This document shows, piece by piece, positions 34,696-44,207 of a stretch of 48,343 nucleotides of DNA. A model generated the notes under the pieces. The model was not told the DNA's origin. It did not search any database and worked only from the letters and a program-made list of their open reading frames with translations. A program made the position numbers and the translations under genes. The DNA is taken from contig JAKQEQ010000156.1 of assembly GCA_029556545.1 (NCBI GenBank), positions 1 through 48,343 of the forward strand. Reading direction: 5' to 3'. Source of the stretch: Candidatus Hydrogenedentota bacterium (GTDB lineage: Bacteria; Hydrogenedentota; Hydrogenedentia; Hydrogenedentales; JAGMZX01). Position 1 is the stretch's first letter; each line of letters opens with the position of its first letter.

Positions 34696-35861
34696 TGTTG
34701 GTCTCCTTGCAGCATGTTGTCGGTTTCCCACAGGGTGAACCGTGTGCTGACGACGGAATGCTTCTCGCGGCCGGGCCGGTACTTGATATAGGTCGTGGCG
34801 ACGATTGTCCCGTCCGGCAACCGTTCCAAACCGGGGTAGCCGCAGTCGCCGCCGGCGTGGCTGTGCAGCAGCTTGATGCGGTATTGCCCTTCGCGGCGCA
34901 TCTTGATGTCCTCATACGTGCCGACCCACGCCACGAAATGATTGTGGGTCTCCGCCCCGATGGCCTTGTCGCGGAAGGCAACCACAAGGCGACCGTCGTC
35001 CGCGTAGACCCCGATGTGACGATCACCCGTCAGCCCCCACGGCGTATCGATGGGGCGGGTCCACGTTTTTCCTTCGTCGCGCGAGAACATCATCAGGCTG
35101 CGGCCCGTGTGCGTGTTCTCGCGCATCAAGCAGCACAATTCATCGCCGTCGGGCGAACGGAAGACAAAGGGTTCGCAGGCGAGTTTGCCGGGAACGTCGG
35201 CGGCGACCGTCGGGGCGGACCACGTGAGGCCGCCGTCGCGCGTGAAGGTCTGCATGACCTGAAGGGACTTGTCATCGGGGCCGCAACGGCGATGGTACAT
35301 GCCGAGATAGCTGCCGTCCTTCACGCGAAGGACGGAACTGAAGGTCATGACGCACCGGAACTCCTCGCCCAGCGGTGGCAATTCGCGCCACGTTGCGCCG
35401 CCGTCCTCGCTGACAATACGGGGCATGTCCGGCGAGGCCGAGTACACCCACAGGCGCTCGTTCCCCGCCGGGTCCACCATGCGATAGATGCTGGGGCAGT
35501 TCTTGTGCCCGGTGAATCCCTCCGGCAGCGCGTCGTCCAGGCGCGTCCACGTGAGGCCGCCGTCATCGCTGCGCGCCATCGGCCCCGCGAAACCGCCGTG
35601 CTTGATGCACCATACCGCGAACATCGTCTTTCCATCTGGCATCAGCAGCGTTGTCGGATGCCCCTGATAGATCGCTTCCGTCCCCGCGGCGATCACCACG
35701 TGCCGCGACGTTTCGCCGGAGAGGTCGACCACGGGCAGGTTTGGCGACGTTTCCGCCCGCGAACGGTGGCACGCGGCGAACAAGAGCAGCACAGCAAGCC
35801 CCGTCGCAAACAAGGCCGGCGCCCGCAAAGGATACAGAAGGAATTGCGACTCCCCGCGCAT
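34692..35861 (-). CDS. Sialidase-like lipoprotein (upstream copy)
   Basis: A 389-residue protein with a lipoprotein-like signal ([14 protein letters not shown]) and a beta-propeller. Asp boxes are [24 protein letters not shown] and [28 protein letters not shown] and the late [22 protein letters not shown] are typical of the planctomycete-type exo-alpha-sialidase family. AAGGAG lies 9 bases before the ATG. It probably acts at the cell surface on sialylated or similar glycans, cotranslated with the second propeller. The two copies differ in blade spacing and are not recent duplicates by eye. Confidence 0.87.
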   Translation of the reverse strand: MRGESQFLLYPLRAPALFATGLAVLLLFAACHRSRAETSPNLPVVDLSGETSRHVVIAAGTEAIYQGHPTTLLMPDGKTMFAVWCIKHGGFAGPMARSDDGGLTWTRLDDALPEGFTGHKNCPSIYRMVDPAGNERLWVYSASPDMPRIVSEDGGATWRELPPLGEEFRCVMTFSSVLRVKDGSYLGMYHRRCGPDDKSLQVMQTFTRDGGLTWSAPTVAADVPGKLACEPFVFRSPDGDELCCLMRENTHTGRSLMMFSRDEGKTWTRPIDTPWGLTGDRHIGVYADDGRLVVAFRDKAIGAETHNHFVAWVGTYEDIKMRREGQYRIKLLHSHAGGDCGYPGLERLPDGTIVATTYIKYRPGREKHSVVSTRFTLWETDNMLQGDQQ

Positions 35862-36020
35862 CGGTGATACTCCTTGACCGGTTCCGCTTTGCTCCGCACA
35901 TCGTCAGGACTTGCCCAATCCTACACCGCGCCCCGTTGGTTCTTCACTCTCGCCACGATGCGCGGTCCGGGCCGGGGACCGGCATGATACGCGCGATTCG
36001 AGGACTGCCGCGAAGACTGC

Positions 36021-36026
36021 TATACT
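36021..36026 (+). promoter_or_regulatory. -10 box upstream of the nucleotidyltransferase gene
   Basis: TATACT lies 8 bases before an in-frame ATG at 36035 and 77 bases before ATG 36104. If transcription starts about 36033, translation from 36035 would be nearly leaderless, so the start remains ambiguous. Confidence 0.4.
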
Positions 36027-36103
36027 TACGCCCCATGAGGGCGCATGGAGAAAACGCCGCGGCGGGCGCGCCGGGAACAATACCGGACGCCGGATACCCA
36101 GCT

Positions 36104-36424
36104 ATGAAAAGCTCCGATGAACAGCTTGCCGAAGAACTCAAGTCCCGGTTGCGCGCGAGCGGGATTCCCTTGGCGCGTCTTATCGTCTATGGTTCGCGCG
36201 CGCGCGGCGACGCCGGCGCGGAATCAGATTTCGACGTTCTGGTGTTGGTCGATACCCTGACGAAGGAGATGCGCCGCACTATAAGCGATTGCGCGTGGGA
36301 GGTCGGATTCGACGCTGGAGTAGTCATCACGCCCGTGGTCATGACCCGGGAAGAGGCGGAGGAATCCCCCGAGCGCTCTTCCTTGTTCATGGTGTCTGTT
36401 CGCAAGGAAGGTATTCCGGTGTGA
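36104..36424 (+). CDS. Minimal nucleotidyltransferase (MNT/MntA-like)
   Basis: A 106-residue protein with the DNA polymerase beta-like nucleotidyltransferase motif GSRARGDAGAESDFDVLV (GSxxxG...SDxD). Small proteins of this type are usually antitoxins (MntA) that AMPylate HEPN toxins (HepT), or parts of two-subunit nucleotidyltransferases. No HEPN gene follows: the next gene is an acyltransferase 112 bases away. An in-frame ATG at 36035 would add 23 residues. The ribosome site is weak for both. It is therefore a solitary copy or acts on an unlinked partner. Confidence 0.78.
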   Translation: MKSSDEQLAEELKSRLRASGIPLARLIVYGSRARGDAGAESDFDVLVLVDTLTKEMRRTISDCAWEVGFDAGVVITPVVMTREEAEESPERSSLFMVSVRKEGIPV

Positions 36425-36536
36425 ACCTGAACGGCGCGGGATAGCACGCCTGCCCTTGTGTCCGTGCCTCGGTCGTTGAGACGGACGTCGCGCGGCGCGA
36501 TTAACTCATAACCTCAAACGCGGAAATACGACCACG

Positions 36537-37184
36537 ATGTCTAATCATACCGTTCCGATTCATCATTACACGAAGAAGCGCACACATTACGGCCCAGTCT
36601 CGCGGTGGCTGGGCCGCACGGTGCTGAGGCTGCTCGGCTGGCGGCTCGTGGGGGAACGACCGGATGTGCCGAAGTGCGTGGTGGCCTGCGCGCCGCACAC
36701 GTCGAACTGGGATTTCTTCTATACGCTGCTCGCGGCGTGGGCGTTGAATGTGCCGTGTGTGTTCATGATCAAGGACACGTTGTTCTGGTGGCCGCTCGGG
36801 GTGGTGCTGCGCTGGTTGGGCGGCATCCCGATCAACCGGACCGTGCCCGAGGGCATCGTCGAGCAGATGGCCCACGTTATCCGCGAGAGTGAAAAGATCA
36901 ACGTGGTGATCACCCCCGAGGGCACACGCAAGGGCGCGCAATACTGGAAACTCGGCTTCTACCGCATCGCCGTGGCGGCGGCGGTTCCGGTCCTCTTCGG
37001 CGTTATGAACTACAAAGAGCAATGGGTCGGCGTGGCCGACGTGTTCCATCCCACCGGCGACCTCGACGCGGACTGGGCGCACATCACGGAGGTCTTCGAG
37101 CGGACCGTGGGCGTGACGCCGAAGCGCCGGCCCCCGGACGCGGGGGAGGCCGCCGCCGGGCACGAAAAGGAGCGGCGCGCATGA
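36537..37184 (+). CDS. PlsC-like 1-acyl-glycerol-phosphate acyltransferase family protein
   Basis: A 215-residue acyltransferase. H54 and D59 form the HX4D catalytic motif in CAPHTSNWDF; FMIKDTLFWWPLG, GGIPINRT and TPEGTRK are the remaining blocks. Members transfer acyl groups to lysophosphatidate or related acceptors at the inner membrane. By eye it belongs to a branch with HTSNWD rather than NHxxxxD, known from many bacteria as a glycerol acyltransferase. The ATGA overlap with the next gene (37181-37184) couples it to the sulfatase. Confidence 0.88.
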   Translation: MSNHTVPIHHYTKKRTHYGPVSRWLGRTVLRLLGWRLVGERPDVPKCVVACAPHTSNWDFFYTLLAAWALNVPCVFMIKDTLFWWPLGVVLRWLGGIPINRTVPEGIVEQMAHVIRESEKINVVITPEGTRKGAQYWKLGFYRIAVAAAVPVLFGVMNYKEQWVGVADVFHPTGDLDADWAHITEVFERTVGVTPKRRPPDAGEAAAGHEKERRA

Positions 37185-38689
37185 CACGCAGGGCATTCCT
37201 GCAACAGATCGGCGCGGGATGCGCGGTTGCGGCGCTGGGCCGCCCAGCGCCAAGCGCAACGGAGGGGAACGCGATGTCCGGTAGACCGCCACACATAGTT
37301 TATATTCTCGCGGACGACATGGGTTACGGAGACCCCGGGTGCTGCAACGCGAATTCGAAGATTCCCACGCCGCACATGGGCCGCATAGCCCGCGAAGGCA
37401 TGCTCTTTACCGACGCGCACTCGGGATCGGCGGTGTGCACGCCGACACGCTACGGCATCCTGACGGGTCGGTATTCGTGGCGTTCGACGTTGAAAAGTGG
37501 CGTACTCGAGGGGTATTCGCCGCCGCTGATCGAGCCGGGGCGGCTGACCGTGGCCGCCATGCTGAAAGAATGCGGCTATCGCACCGCGTGCGTGGGCAAG
37601 TGGCATCTCGGGTTGGATTGGGCGACGAAGGACGACGAAAGCGCCAACGCCGAAAAAGTGGACTACGAAGCGCCGGTCGCGGGCGGTCCGACCGCCCTGG
37701 GGTTTGATTATTTCTTCGGTATTTCCGCCTCCCTCGACATGCCGCCCTACTGCTACATCGAGAATGACCGCGTGGTCGCGTCCCCAACTGGGCGAATCGA
37801 GGAACAGCGCGGCCAGGGCTTCTTCCGCGCGGGCGCGATCGCGCCGGGCTTCCGTCATGGCGACGTGTTGCCGACGTTGACGGAGAGGGCCGTCGCGTGC
37901 ATCGACCGCCACGCGGCGGAACATGCGGACGCGCCGTTGTTCCTCTATTTCCCGCTGAACGCGCCGCACACGCCCATGCTGCCCACACCCGCCTTCGCGG
38001 GCAAGACCGACACCAACGCCTACGGCGATTTCATCGCGCAGGTGGATGCGACGGTAGGGGATGTGCTGGCCGCGCTCGAACGGCACGGCATGGACCGCGA
38101 CACGCTCCTCATCGTTACCAGCGACAACGGCCCGCCGCCGCCCGCGGATATGCTGTTCCTGGGCGAGAAGGGGCACCACCCGAGCTATCATTTCCGCGGC
38201 CACAAGGCGGATATTTTCGAGGGCGGACACCGGATCCCCTTTATCGCGCGCTGGCCCGAGCGCGTTCGCGCGGGCGCGCTCTGCAATCAGACCGTCTGCC
38301 TGACCGACCTCATGGCCACAGCCGCCGCCCTCGTCGGCCGCGACCTGCCCGAAGACGCGGGGGAGGACAGCGTCAGCCTGCTGCCCGTGTTGCTCGGGAA
38401 GGATGCTGGCCCGTTGCGCGAGGCGACAGTGCACCATTCCATCAACGGTTCGTTCGCAATACGGCAGGGTCCGTGGAAGCTGATCCTGTGCCCGGACTCG
38501 GGCGGGTGGAGCGATCCCCGCCCGGGCGACCCGGCGACCCGCGACCTGCCGCCGGTGCAGTTGTACAACCTCGCGGAGGACGTCGGCGAGCGACGCAATG
38601 TCCAGGCCGAGCATCCCGAGATCGTCGAGCGCCTTACGCGCCTGCTCGAACGCTACGTGGCCGAGGGCCGCAGCGCGCCCCGCGCGTAG
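37181..38689 (+). CDS. Tat-exported sulfatase (arylsulfatase type)
   Basis: A 502-residue S1-type sulfatase. The N-terminus TRRAFLQQIG is a twin-arginine signal. Metal ligands DD45-46 sit in YILADDMGYGD, and the formylglycine site is C86 in C-T-P-T-R-Y-G-I-L-T-G-R. The T at the fourth position is a known variant of C-x-P-S-R in this superfamily. GKWHLG, NAPHTP and TSDNG blocks complete the active site. It hydrolyses sulfate esters outside the cytoplasm and needs a formylglycine-generating enzyme, not seen here. AAGGAG is 8 bases before the ATG. Convergent tsaD ends 6 bases beyond its stop. Confidence 0.92.
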   Translation: MTRRAFLQQIGAGCAVAALGRPAPSATEGNAMSGRPPHIVYILADDMGYGDPGCCNANSKIPTPHMGRIAREGMLFTDAHSGSAVCTPTRYGILTGRYSWRSTLKSGVLEGYSPPLIEPGRLTVAAMLKECGYRTACVGKWHLGLDWATKDDESANAEKVDYEAPVAGGPTALGFDYFFGISASLDMPPYCYIENDRVVASPTGRIEEQRGQGFFRAGAIAPGFRHGDVLPTLTERAVACIDRHAAEHADAPLFLYFPLNAPHTPMLPTPAFAGKTDTNAYGDFIAQVDATVGDVLAALERHGMDRDTLLIVTSDNGPPPPADMLFLGEKGHHPSYHFRGHKADIFEGGHRIPFIARWPERVRAGALCNQTVCLTDLMATAAALVGRDLPEDAGEDSVSLLPVLLGKDAGPLREATVHHSINGSFAIRQGPWKLILCPDSGGWSDPRPGDPATRDLPPVQLYNLAEDVGERRNVQAEHPEIVERLTRLLERYVAEGRSAPRA

Positions 38690-38695
38690 CCCGTT

Positions 38696-39676
38696 TTACC
38701 CTTCGAGGGACAGGCTGGGATTCGGCGTGCTGCCGAGGTCGCCGACAAGGCCGCGTTCGAGGCGTGACGCGCCCGCGGCGGCAATCATGGCGCCGTTGTC
38801 GATGCAGTACTCGAAGGGCGGGAGAAACACGGCGGCATCGAGTTCGGCCTGGAGCCGATCCCGCAGGAGGTGGTTCGCCGCGACGCCGCCCGCCAGGACC
38901 AGTTGTGTCGCGCCGGTCGCAGCGAGCGCCTGCTTCGTCTTGATCAGCAAGATGTCCACGGCGGCGGCCTGAAAACTCGCGGCGAGGTCCGCCGTGCTGT
39001 GTTGGTTGCCGCCGCGCAGTTCGTAGAGCACCGCCGTCTTGAGGCCGCTGTAACTGAAATCGAGGTGTTCCGCGTCGCGCATGGCGCGCGGGAACGCGAC
39101 CGCCTCGGGGTTGCCGTCTTCCGCTGCACGCTGAATCGACGGCCCGCCGGGGTACGGCAGGCCAAGCAGCCGCGCGACCTTGTCGAAACACTCGCCCACG
39201 GCGTCGTCGCGGGTCGTGCCGAGGATGCGGTAGGCGTGCGTGCGCGGGCAATCGATGATTTGCGTGTGGCCGCCGCTCACCACCAGCGCCAGGAACGGGA
39301 ACGCGGGCGCGGGCTCCGCGAGAAACGCCGAGAAGATGTGCCCCTCGATGTGATGCACCGGGATGAACGGCACGTTCCGGGCGTAGGCAAGCGCCTTGCC
39401 GAAACATACCCCGACCAGCAGGGACCCCATGAGGCCGGGGCCGTTCGTCGCGGCGACGGCGTCCACATTGCCGCCGGCGACCTCGAGGGCGCGCCGCGCG
39501 AGTTGCGAGATGACGCCCGTGTGCTGCCGCGACGCGATCTCGGGCACGACGCCGCCGAATTCCTTGTGTACGTCGATCTGGGAGGCGACTTCGTTGATGA
39601 GGACGCGACGCCCCCCTTCGATCACGGCCACGCCGGTCTCGTCGCAGGAGGTTTCGATGCCGAGGACCCGGCTCAT
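38696..39676 (-). CDS. tsaD: tRNA N6-threonylcarbamoyladenosine transferase TsaD
   Basis: A 326-residue member of the Kae1/TsaD ASKHA-fold family. It transfers the threonylcarbamoyl group to A37 of ANN-decoding tRNAs together with TsaB and TsaE. Diagnostic blocks are LGIETSCDETGVAVI, the metal motif HHIEGH, VVSGGHTQI, DDAVGECFDKVARLLGLPYPGGP and LAGGVAANHLLRDRL. The length is close to the usual 335-340. Its start overlaps the stop of the upstream polysaccharide deacetylase as ATGA, so the two are cotranslated. tsaB and tsaE are not in the window. Confidence 0.97.
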   Translation of the reverse strand: MSRVLGIETSCDETGVAVIEGGRRVLINEVASQIDVHKEFGGVVPEIASRQHTGVISQLARRALEVAGGNVDAVAATNGPGLMGSLLVGVCFGKALAYARNVPFIPVHHIEGHIFSAFLAEPAPAFPFLALVVSGGHTQIIDCPRTHAYRILGTTRDDAVGECFDKVARLLGLPYPGGPSIQRAAEDGNPEAVAFPRAMRDAEHLDFSYSGLKTAVLYELRGGNQHSTADLAASFQAAAVDILLIKTKQALAATGATQLVLAGGVAANHLLRDRLQAELDAAVFLPPFEYCIDNGAMIAAAGASRLERGLVGDLGSTPNPSLSLEG

Positions 39677-41262
39677 CGCACGATCTCCGAGGCAGGCACG
39701 AGCTCGATGCCCTCTTTCTCAAGTTCGGGGATCATGTCGGCGAGCACGGCCACAGTTTCCTTGCGGAAATGGCCGATGGCCACGGCCTCGCCGCGCTTCT
39801 TGACGACGGCGATCAACTGTTCGAACTGGCCGCGAATGTACTCGCGGTCCGGTTGGTTGTCGAGAAACACGTGGCGCGCGGCGCAGGGCACGCCGAGCGC
39901 GCGCGCTTCCGTGTAGGCCACGCTCGACGCCGTGGTGCGGCTGTCGATGAAGTACAGACCGTATTCCTGGATGACCTCGAGGAAGGCGCGCATGGCCTCG
40001 GCGTCCGCCGTGAACTTGCCGCCGGTGTGGTTGTTGACGCCCACGACGCCGGGAATCTGTTCGAGCGCCGCCTCGGTAAGCGCGCGGATTTGCCCCGCGT
40101 CCATATCCGTGTTGATTTGGCCGGGGAACGCGCGGGCGTTGCCGCCGATCTCCATCGGCATGTGAAGCATGACCTCGAAGCCGAGTGCCGCGGCCTGCGT
40201 CGCAGTCTCCTCGGCGAGCGGCGTGTTTGGCAAGATGGCGAGCGTGAGATTCGGGTCCAGCGCCCACAAGGCCTCCGTCGCGGGGCCGCCATACCCGCCG
40301 TCGTCAAGAATGATGGCGACGCGAAGTTGCGTTAGGGACGCGGGCTGATTTTCGCCGGGCCCATTGGCGGCGTCGGCGGCGCCGTTCGACTCGAGCGGCA
40401 AGTCATTCGGTTCCGGCAGTCCGGCGACCGGCGAAGAATTCGGTATATCGCTTGCGGCGTGATACGGAAACACGATTTCGACGAACTCCCTGTCCCCGGA
40501 GAGTACGGACAGCACAGCGCCCGCATCCCGGTAGACGAGGCGCGTGTGCACGTTGTATTCCGCGAGTCGTTTGGGGATACCCGCCTCGACTTCCGCGGGG
40601 CTTAGGCCGTCCGGCAGCGTGACCTCGAGGCGCGTGAGGGTCCAGACGGCCCGGTCGTCCTCCCGGTCCAGCACGCCCAGAGGTACACAGCAATCTCGTG
40701 GCACACCTAGCGTGGCGAGTAGCCGGGGCAGTTCCTCCGCGACCCGCAGGCTCTCGGGGACCAGAAAGACTTGGACGCGCGGCGGCGGCGTCGGGGCATG
40801 GAACACGACCTCCGCGAATACGCGCCCGCCTAATGCGAAGTGGACGGCGCCGCCCTCTGGGTTTTCGTAGGCCCGCAAGACCGCCCCGTACCGTTTGAGG
40901 ATCGTGTCGCGCAGCGCGTGACGCAGCCCCTCCGCGTTCAGGTCTTCCGGCACGTCGACGCGAAAGCGGAAAAGGTCCCAGAAACTTCTCGCGTCCCGCA
41001 ACAGCACGCCGGGCGTGCGCTCGATCGCGTCTTCGGGCACATAGTAGTCCGCGAGTACGCCGCTGATTTCCTCGGCCAATCGCGCGGTATGGGGGCGCAG
41101 ATTGACGGGGCGCTCGCGCAGATGTTGCACGCTGAGCATCGCCGCGGCGGCCCCGGCGATGAGCAGCAGTGTCACCCCGACCATCGTCGCAAACCGCCTC
41201 GGCCCTGAGGCAGGCGTCGCCGGCTCGGCTGATGTCGTTTCCAGTCTTGATTCGAGCGCCAT
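39673..41262 (-). CDS. Divergent polysaccharide deacetylase family protein (YibQ-like)
   Basis: A 529-residue membrane-anchored protein: transmembrane segment at about residues 26-44, a linker region with two ferredoxin-like segments, and a C-terminal divergent polysaccharide deacetylase domain (from about residue 315). That domain carries VAIILDDGGYGG, LAILPNTPLAEE, MLHMPMEI, VVGVNNHTGGKFT, YFIDSRTTASS and the terminal IGHFRKET. Members of this family act on cell-envelope polysaccharides in the periplasm. The two upstream segments (around RFRVDVPEDLNAEGL and LTRLEVTLPDGLSPAEVE) look like an internal repeat. ATG 41262 is chosen; a GTG three codons earlier is possible. Confidence 0.85.
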   Translation of the reverse strand: MALESRLETTSAEPATPASGPRRFATMVGVTLLLIAGAAAAMLSVQHLRERPVNLRPHTARLAEEISGVLADYYVPEDAIERTPGVLLRDARSFWDLFRFRVDVPEDLNAEGLRHALRDTILKRYGAVLRAYENPEGGAVHFALGGRVFAEVVFHAPTPPPRVQVFLVPESLRVAEELPRLLATLGVPRDCCVPLGVLDREDDRAVWTLTRLEVTLPDGLSPAEVEAGIPKRLAEYNVHTRLVYRDAGAVLSVLSGDREFVEIVFPYHAASDIPNSSPVAGLPEPNDLPLESNGAADAANGPGENQPASLTQLRVAIILDDGGYGGPATEALWALDPNLTLAILPNTPLAEETATQAAALGFEVMLHMPMEIGGNARAFPGQINTDMDAGQIRALTEAALEQIPGVVGVNNHTGGKFTADAEAMRAFLEVIQEYGLYFIDSRTTASSVAYTEARALGVPCAARHVFLDNQPDREYIRGQFEQLIAVVKKRGEAVAIGHFRKETVAVLADMIPELEKEGIELVPASEIVR

Positions 41263-41300
41263 GAGACTCACGCCATATGCGACCCCGCTAAACCGGCGAC

Positions 41301-41330
41301 ACTATAGCGCAGCAGGCGGAGACGTGTCAC
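41301..41330 (-). promoter_or_regulatory. Sigma70-type promoter of the deacetylase-tsaD operon
   Basis: On the minus strand GTGACA (41330-41325, five of six to TTGACA) and TATAGT (41306-41301, five of six to TATAAT) are spaced by 18 bases. The -10 lies 39 bases upstream of ATG 41262. This is one of the better-formed promoters in the window. Confidence 0.55.
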
Positions 41331-41419
41331 GATGGATTTCCAGGCCGCCCGCGGCGGCAACTTGACCCCGGCGCCGCTGGCGGTCCAATCTTTAGCGCCA
41401 GTCGCATAGGAGTACTTTC

Positions 41420-42763
41420 ATGAGCGTCAAGATTGTCTTGGTGGGCGCGGGCAGCCGCAGTTTCGCGCCGTTGTCGGTGCGGGACATCCTGTTGAGCGAA
41501 CCGTTGCGCGCGCGCGGCGTCGAACTTGTGCTGATGGACATTGTCGCGGAGCATCTTATCGAGATCGAGCAATACGCCCGCGAGGTCGCGGCGACGCTCA
41601 AGCACGACGTGCGGGTTTGGTCCACCACGGACCTCGACGCCGCGCTCGACGGGGCGGACTTCGTCATCGCGGCCATCGAGGTGGACCGCTATCTCTACTG
41701 GGTGCAGGACTTCCACGTGCCGCGCAAGCACGGCTTCCGTCAGGTCTACGGCGAGAATGGCGGCCCGGGCGGTATCTTTCACGCGCTGCGGAACATGGGG
41801 CCCATCGTGCACATCGCGCGGACGATGGAGCGGCGATGCCCCGAAGCGTGGCTGATCAATTTCACGAACCCCGAGAGCAAACTCTGCGAAGCGGTCTGCC
41901 GCCTCACGAAGACCAGGAACGTCGGGCTTTGCCACGGCGTTTACCATGGTTTCGTGCAGACGGCGCACATCCTCGGGATGGCCGTCGAGGACATCGAGGG
42001 GGCCGCCTGCGGCATCAACCATTTCACGTGGTTTCAGGTGCTGCGCGACAAGAAGACCGGCGAAGACTTGTATCCGCGCCTGCGCGCGTGCGAGGCCCGC
42101 GGCGACTGGTTGGCGGAGTGGCACGAGTACGGCATGGCGCGCATCCTGTTTCGGCGCTTCGGTCTGTGGCCGTCGCCCGCGCCGAACCATTACGGCGAAT
42201 ACGTGCGGTGGGCCGAGGAGTTCGTGTGCAGCGAGGTGCAATACTTCCACGACCCGATGGACGGGCCCCCGTGGCGCACCGGCGATATCCCCGAGTTCGT
42301 TTACTCGCTGAGCGGCGATAAGACGACGCGCCCGTGGATCAAGCCGGACCCTTCGCCGACGCGCTTCCAGGACGCGCCCCTCGAAGCCTCGGACGAATTC
42401 GCCGTGCCCATCATCGAGGGGATCGCGTGCGGCGTGAAGCATGATCTCCTGGCCATCAATGTGCCGAACGGCGCCACGATCCCGAACCTCCCGGAGGACA
42501 TGGTCATCGAAGCGCCGGGTGTGGCGGACGCAGACGGCGTGCGCACCGTACCGATGGCGCCGCTGCCCGAGGGTATCGCCGCGATGCTGCGGCTCCAGGG
42601 GAGCATTCACAAACTGCTGGTCGAGGCCTTCGCCGAGCGTTCCAAGAACAAGCTGGTTCAGACTTTTCTGCTCGATCCGACGGTGGATTCGTATCGTCGC
42701 GCCGTCGAGTGCATCGATGAGATGCTCGCGCTGCAAAAGGATATCTTGCCCGAGTTCAAGTAG
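41420..42763 (+). CDS. GH4-family NAD+/metal-dependent glycosidase (alpha-galactosidase/alpha-glucuronidase type)
   Basis: A 447-residue GH4 enzyme, which cleaves glycosides by an NAD+-dependent redox-elimination mechanism. The N-terminal Rossmann motif is VGAGSRSF. The metal-binding set is N147-F-T-N-P-E, C171 in LCHG and H201 in GINHFTW. The size and the segment GENGGPGGIFHALRNMGP suit the alpha-galactosidase (MelA-like) or alpha-glucuronidase branch more than 6-phospho-glycosidases. AGGAG lies 8 bases before the ATG. It is divergent from the deacetylase gene and convergent with queA. Confidence 0.9.
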   Translation: MSVKIVLVGAGSRSFAPLSVRDILLSEPLRARGVELVLMDIVAEHLIEIEQYAREVAATLKHDVRVWSTTDLDAALDGADFVIAAIEVDRYLYWVQDFHVPRKHGFRQVYGENGGPGGIFHALRNMGPIVHIARTMERRCPEAWLINFTNPESKLCEAVCRLTKTRNVGLCHGVYHGFVQTAHILGMAVEDIEGAACGINHFTWFQVLRDKKTGEDLYPRLRACEARGDWLAEWHEYGMARILFRRFGLWPSPAPNHYGEYVRWAEEFVCSEVQYFHDPMDGPPWRTGDIPEFVYSLSGDKTTRPWIKPDPSPTRFQDAPLEASDEFAVPIIEGIACGVKHDLLAINVPNGATIPNLPEDMVIEAPGVADADGVRTVPMAPLPEGIAAMLRLQGSIHKLLVEAFAERSKNKLVQTFLLDPTVDSYRRAVECIDEMLALQKDILPEFK

Positions 42764-42804
42764 TCGAGTACGGGCGCGTCACCGAATCTTCACGACGTGC
42801 CTAC

Positions 42805-43827
42805 TCACAGGATCAGCATGACGTCGCCGTAGGAGTAGAAGCGGAAGCGGCGCTCGATGGCGTGGCGATAGGCTTCGAGGATGAACTCGACGCCGGCGAA
42901 GGCGCACACGAGGGCGAGCAAACTCGAACGGGGCAGGTGGAAATTGGTCTGCAACACGTCCACACCGGCGAACTGATAAGGGGGATGGATATAGCGGTCG
43001 GTCGTGCCGATTCCCGGGTGATACGCGCCGTCGCGGTATTGCGTTTCGAGCACGCGCGTCGTCGTGGTGCCCACGGCCACGACGCGCCCGCCGCGCGCGC
43101 GTGTCGCGTTGAGCGTGGCGGCGGTTGCCTCGGGCAGCGTGAACGATTCGGGGTCCACGGTGTGGGCCGCCAAGTCCTCCGCCGTGACCGGTTTGAAGGT
43201 GCCGTAGCCCACATGCAGGGTAAGGAACGCACGCTGCACACCCACGGCCTCGAGCGCCGCGAGTACTTCGGCCGTGAAGTGCAGTCCCGCGGTCGGCGCG
43301 GCCACCGCGCCGGGAATGGCCGCGTAGACGGTCTGATACCGGGTCGGGTCGTTGGGGTCGGGAGCGTCGCGGTGGATGTACGGCGGCAGCGGCACCTCGC
43401 CGACGGCCTCGAGCGTTTCGAGGACGTCGGGACGATTAAAGGCAACGCGGCGCCGGCCCTCGGCCAGCACCTCGCCCACCGTGGCTTCGAGACCGCTGGC
43501 AAGACGCACGGGCGTCCCGGGGCGCACCCGGCTCGACGGACGCACCAGCGCCCGCCAATCGCCCGGGCCGTCTTCATGCAACAGGAACAACTCGACCACG
43601 CCGCCGCTCGGTTTTCGCCCGAGGAGTCGCGCCCGGATGACGCGCGTGTTGTTTAGCACCGCGCAGTCCCCGGCACGCAGGTAGTGAGGCATATTCCGAA
43701 ACACGTCCTCGTGATACGTCCGCGTGGCGCGATCGAGTACGAGCATGCGCGCCCCGTCCCGCTCCGGGCAGGGATGTTGCGCGATGAGTTCGTGCGGCAG
43801 TTCATAATCGAGTTCGGCGGTTCTCAT
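42805..43827 (-). CDS. queA: S-adenosylmethionine:tRNA ribosyltransferase-isomerase QueA
   Basis: A 340-residue enzyme of queuosine biosynthesis. It transfers and isomerises the ribosyl part of SAM onto preQ1 in tRNA to give epoxyqueuosine. Typical blocks are ELPHELIAQHPCPERDGARMLVLDR, VLNNTRVIRARLLGRK, LPPYIHR, TAGLHFTAEVLAAL, LHVGYGTFKPV and VVAVGTTTTRVLE. The length matches the family. The ribosome site is weak. tgt is not adjacent. Confidence 0.97.
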   Translation of the reverse strand: MRTAELDYELPHELIAQHPCPERDGARMLVLDRATRTYHEDVFRNMPHYLRAGDCAVLNNTRVIRARLLGRKPSGGVVELFLLHEDGPGDWRALVRPSSRVRPGTPVRLASGLEATVGEVLAEGRRRVAFNRPDVLETLEAVGEVPLPPYIHRDAPDPNDPTRYQTVYAAIPGAVAAPTAGLHFTAEVLAALEAVGVQRAFLTLHVGYGTFKPVTAEDLAAHTVDPESFTLPEATAATLNATRARGGRVVAVGTTTTRVLETQYRDGAYHPGIGTTDRYIHPPYQFAGVDVLQTNFHLPRSSLLALVCAFAGVEFILEAYRHAIERRFRFYSYGDVMLIL

Positions 43828-44060
43828 CTGTCGGGGAACGTCCTGTTGCCGTCATCGCGGTCAGCTTGCCGACCCGGCGCGCTTGGCGCCACGGCCGCGC
43901 CGGCGCGGTGCATATTAGCACGGTTTGTGGACCGGCCGGGACAGCGGTACGGCGTGGGCAATCAAAAGGAATAGCGGATTTCCAAAGGGCGGAAGGCACA
44001 TGTTATCATAACACCGAAGGTTGGCCGGGATGCCTTGAGCCGGCGGCAAGGAATACGCGC

Positions 44061-44207
44061 ATGAAACATTTGCAGGCGATCAGCAAGACCCTTCCCGCGC
44101 GGGCCGTGTACACGGACCCGAATGTATCGCCGAAGATGCAGAGCTATCTGGATTTTCGGGAGGAAAAGTACGACGCTTCGCCGTACTACATGGTCAAGTA
44201 TCCCTAG
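44061..44207 (+). CDS. Small 48-residue hypothetical protein upstream of metH
   Basis: A 48-residue frame with AAGGA 8 bases before the ATG and a TATCAT -10-like box at 44004-44009. The protein is polar with a Tyr-rich tail (SPYYMVKYP). It is not related by eye to the 48-residue paralogues at 16253 and 16458. It could be a real micro-protein or a leader peptide for metH, whose start is 188 bases further on. No family is recognised. Confidence 0.5.
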   Translation: MKHLQAISKTLPARAVYTDPNVSPKMQSYLDFREEKYDASPYYMVKYP

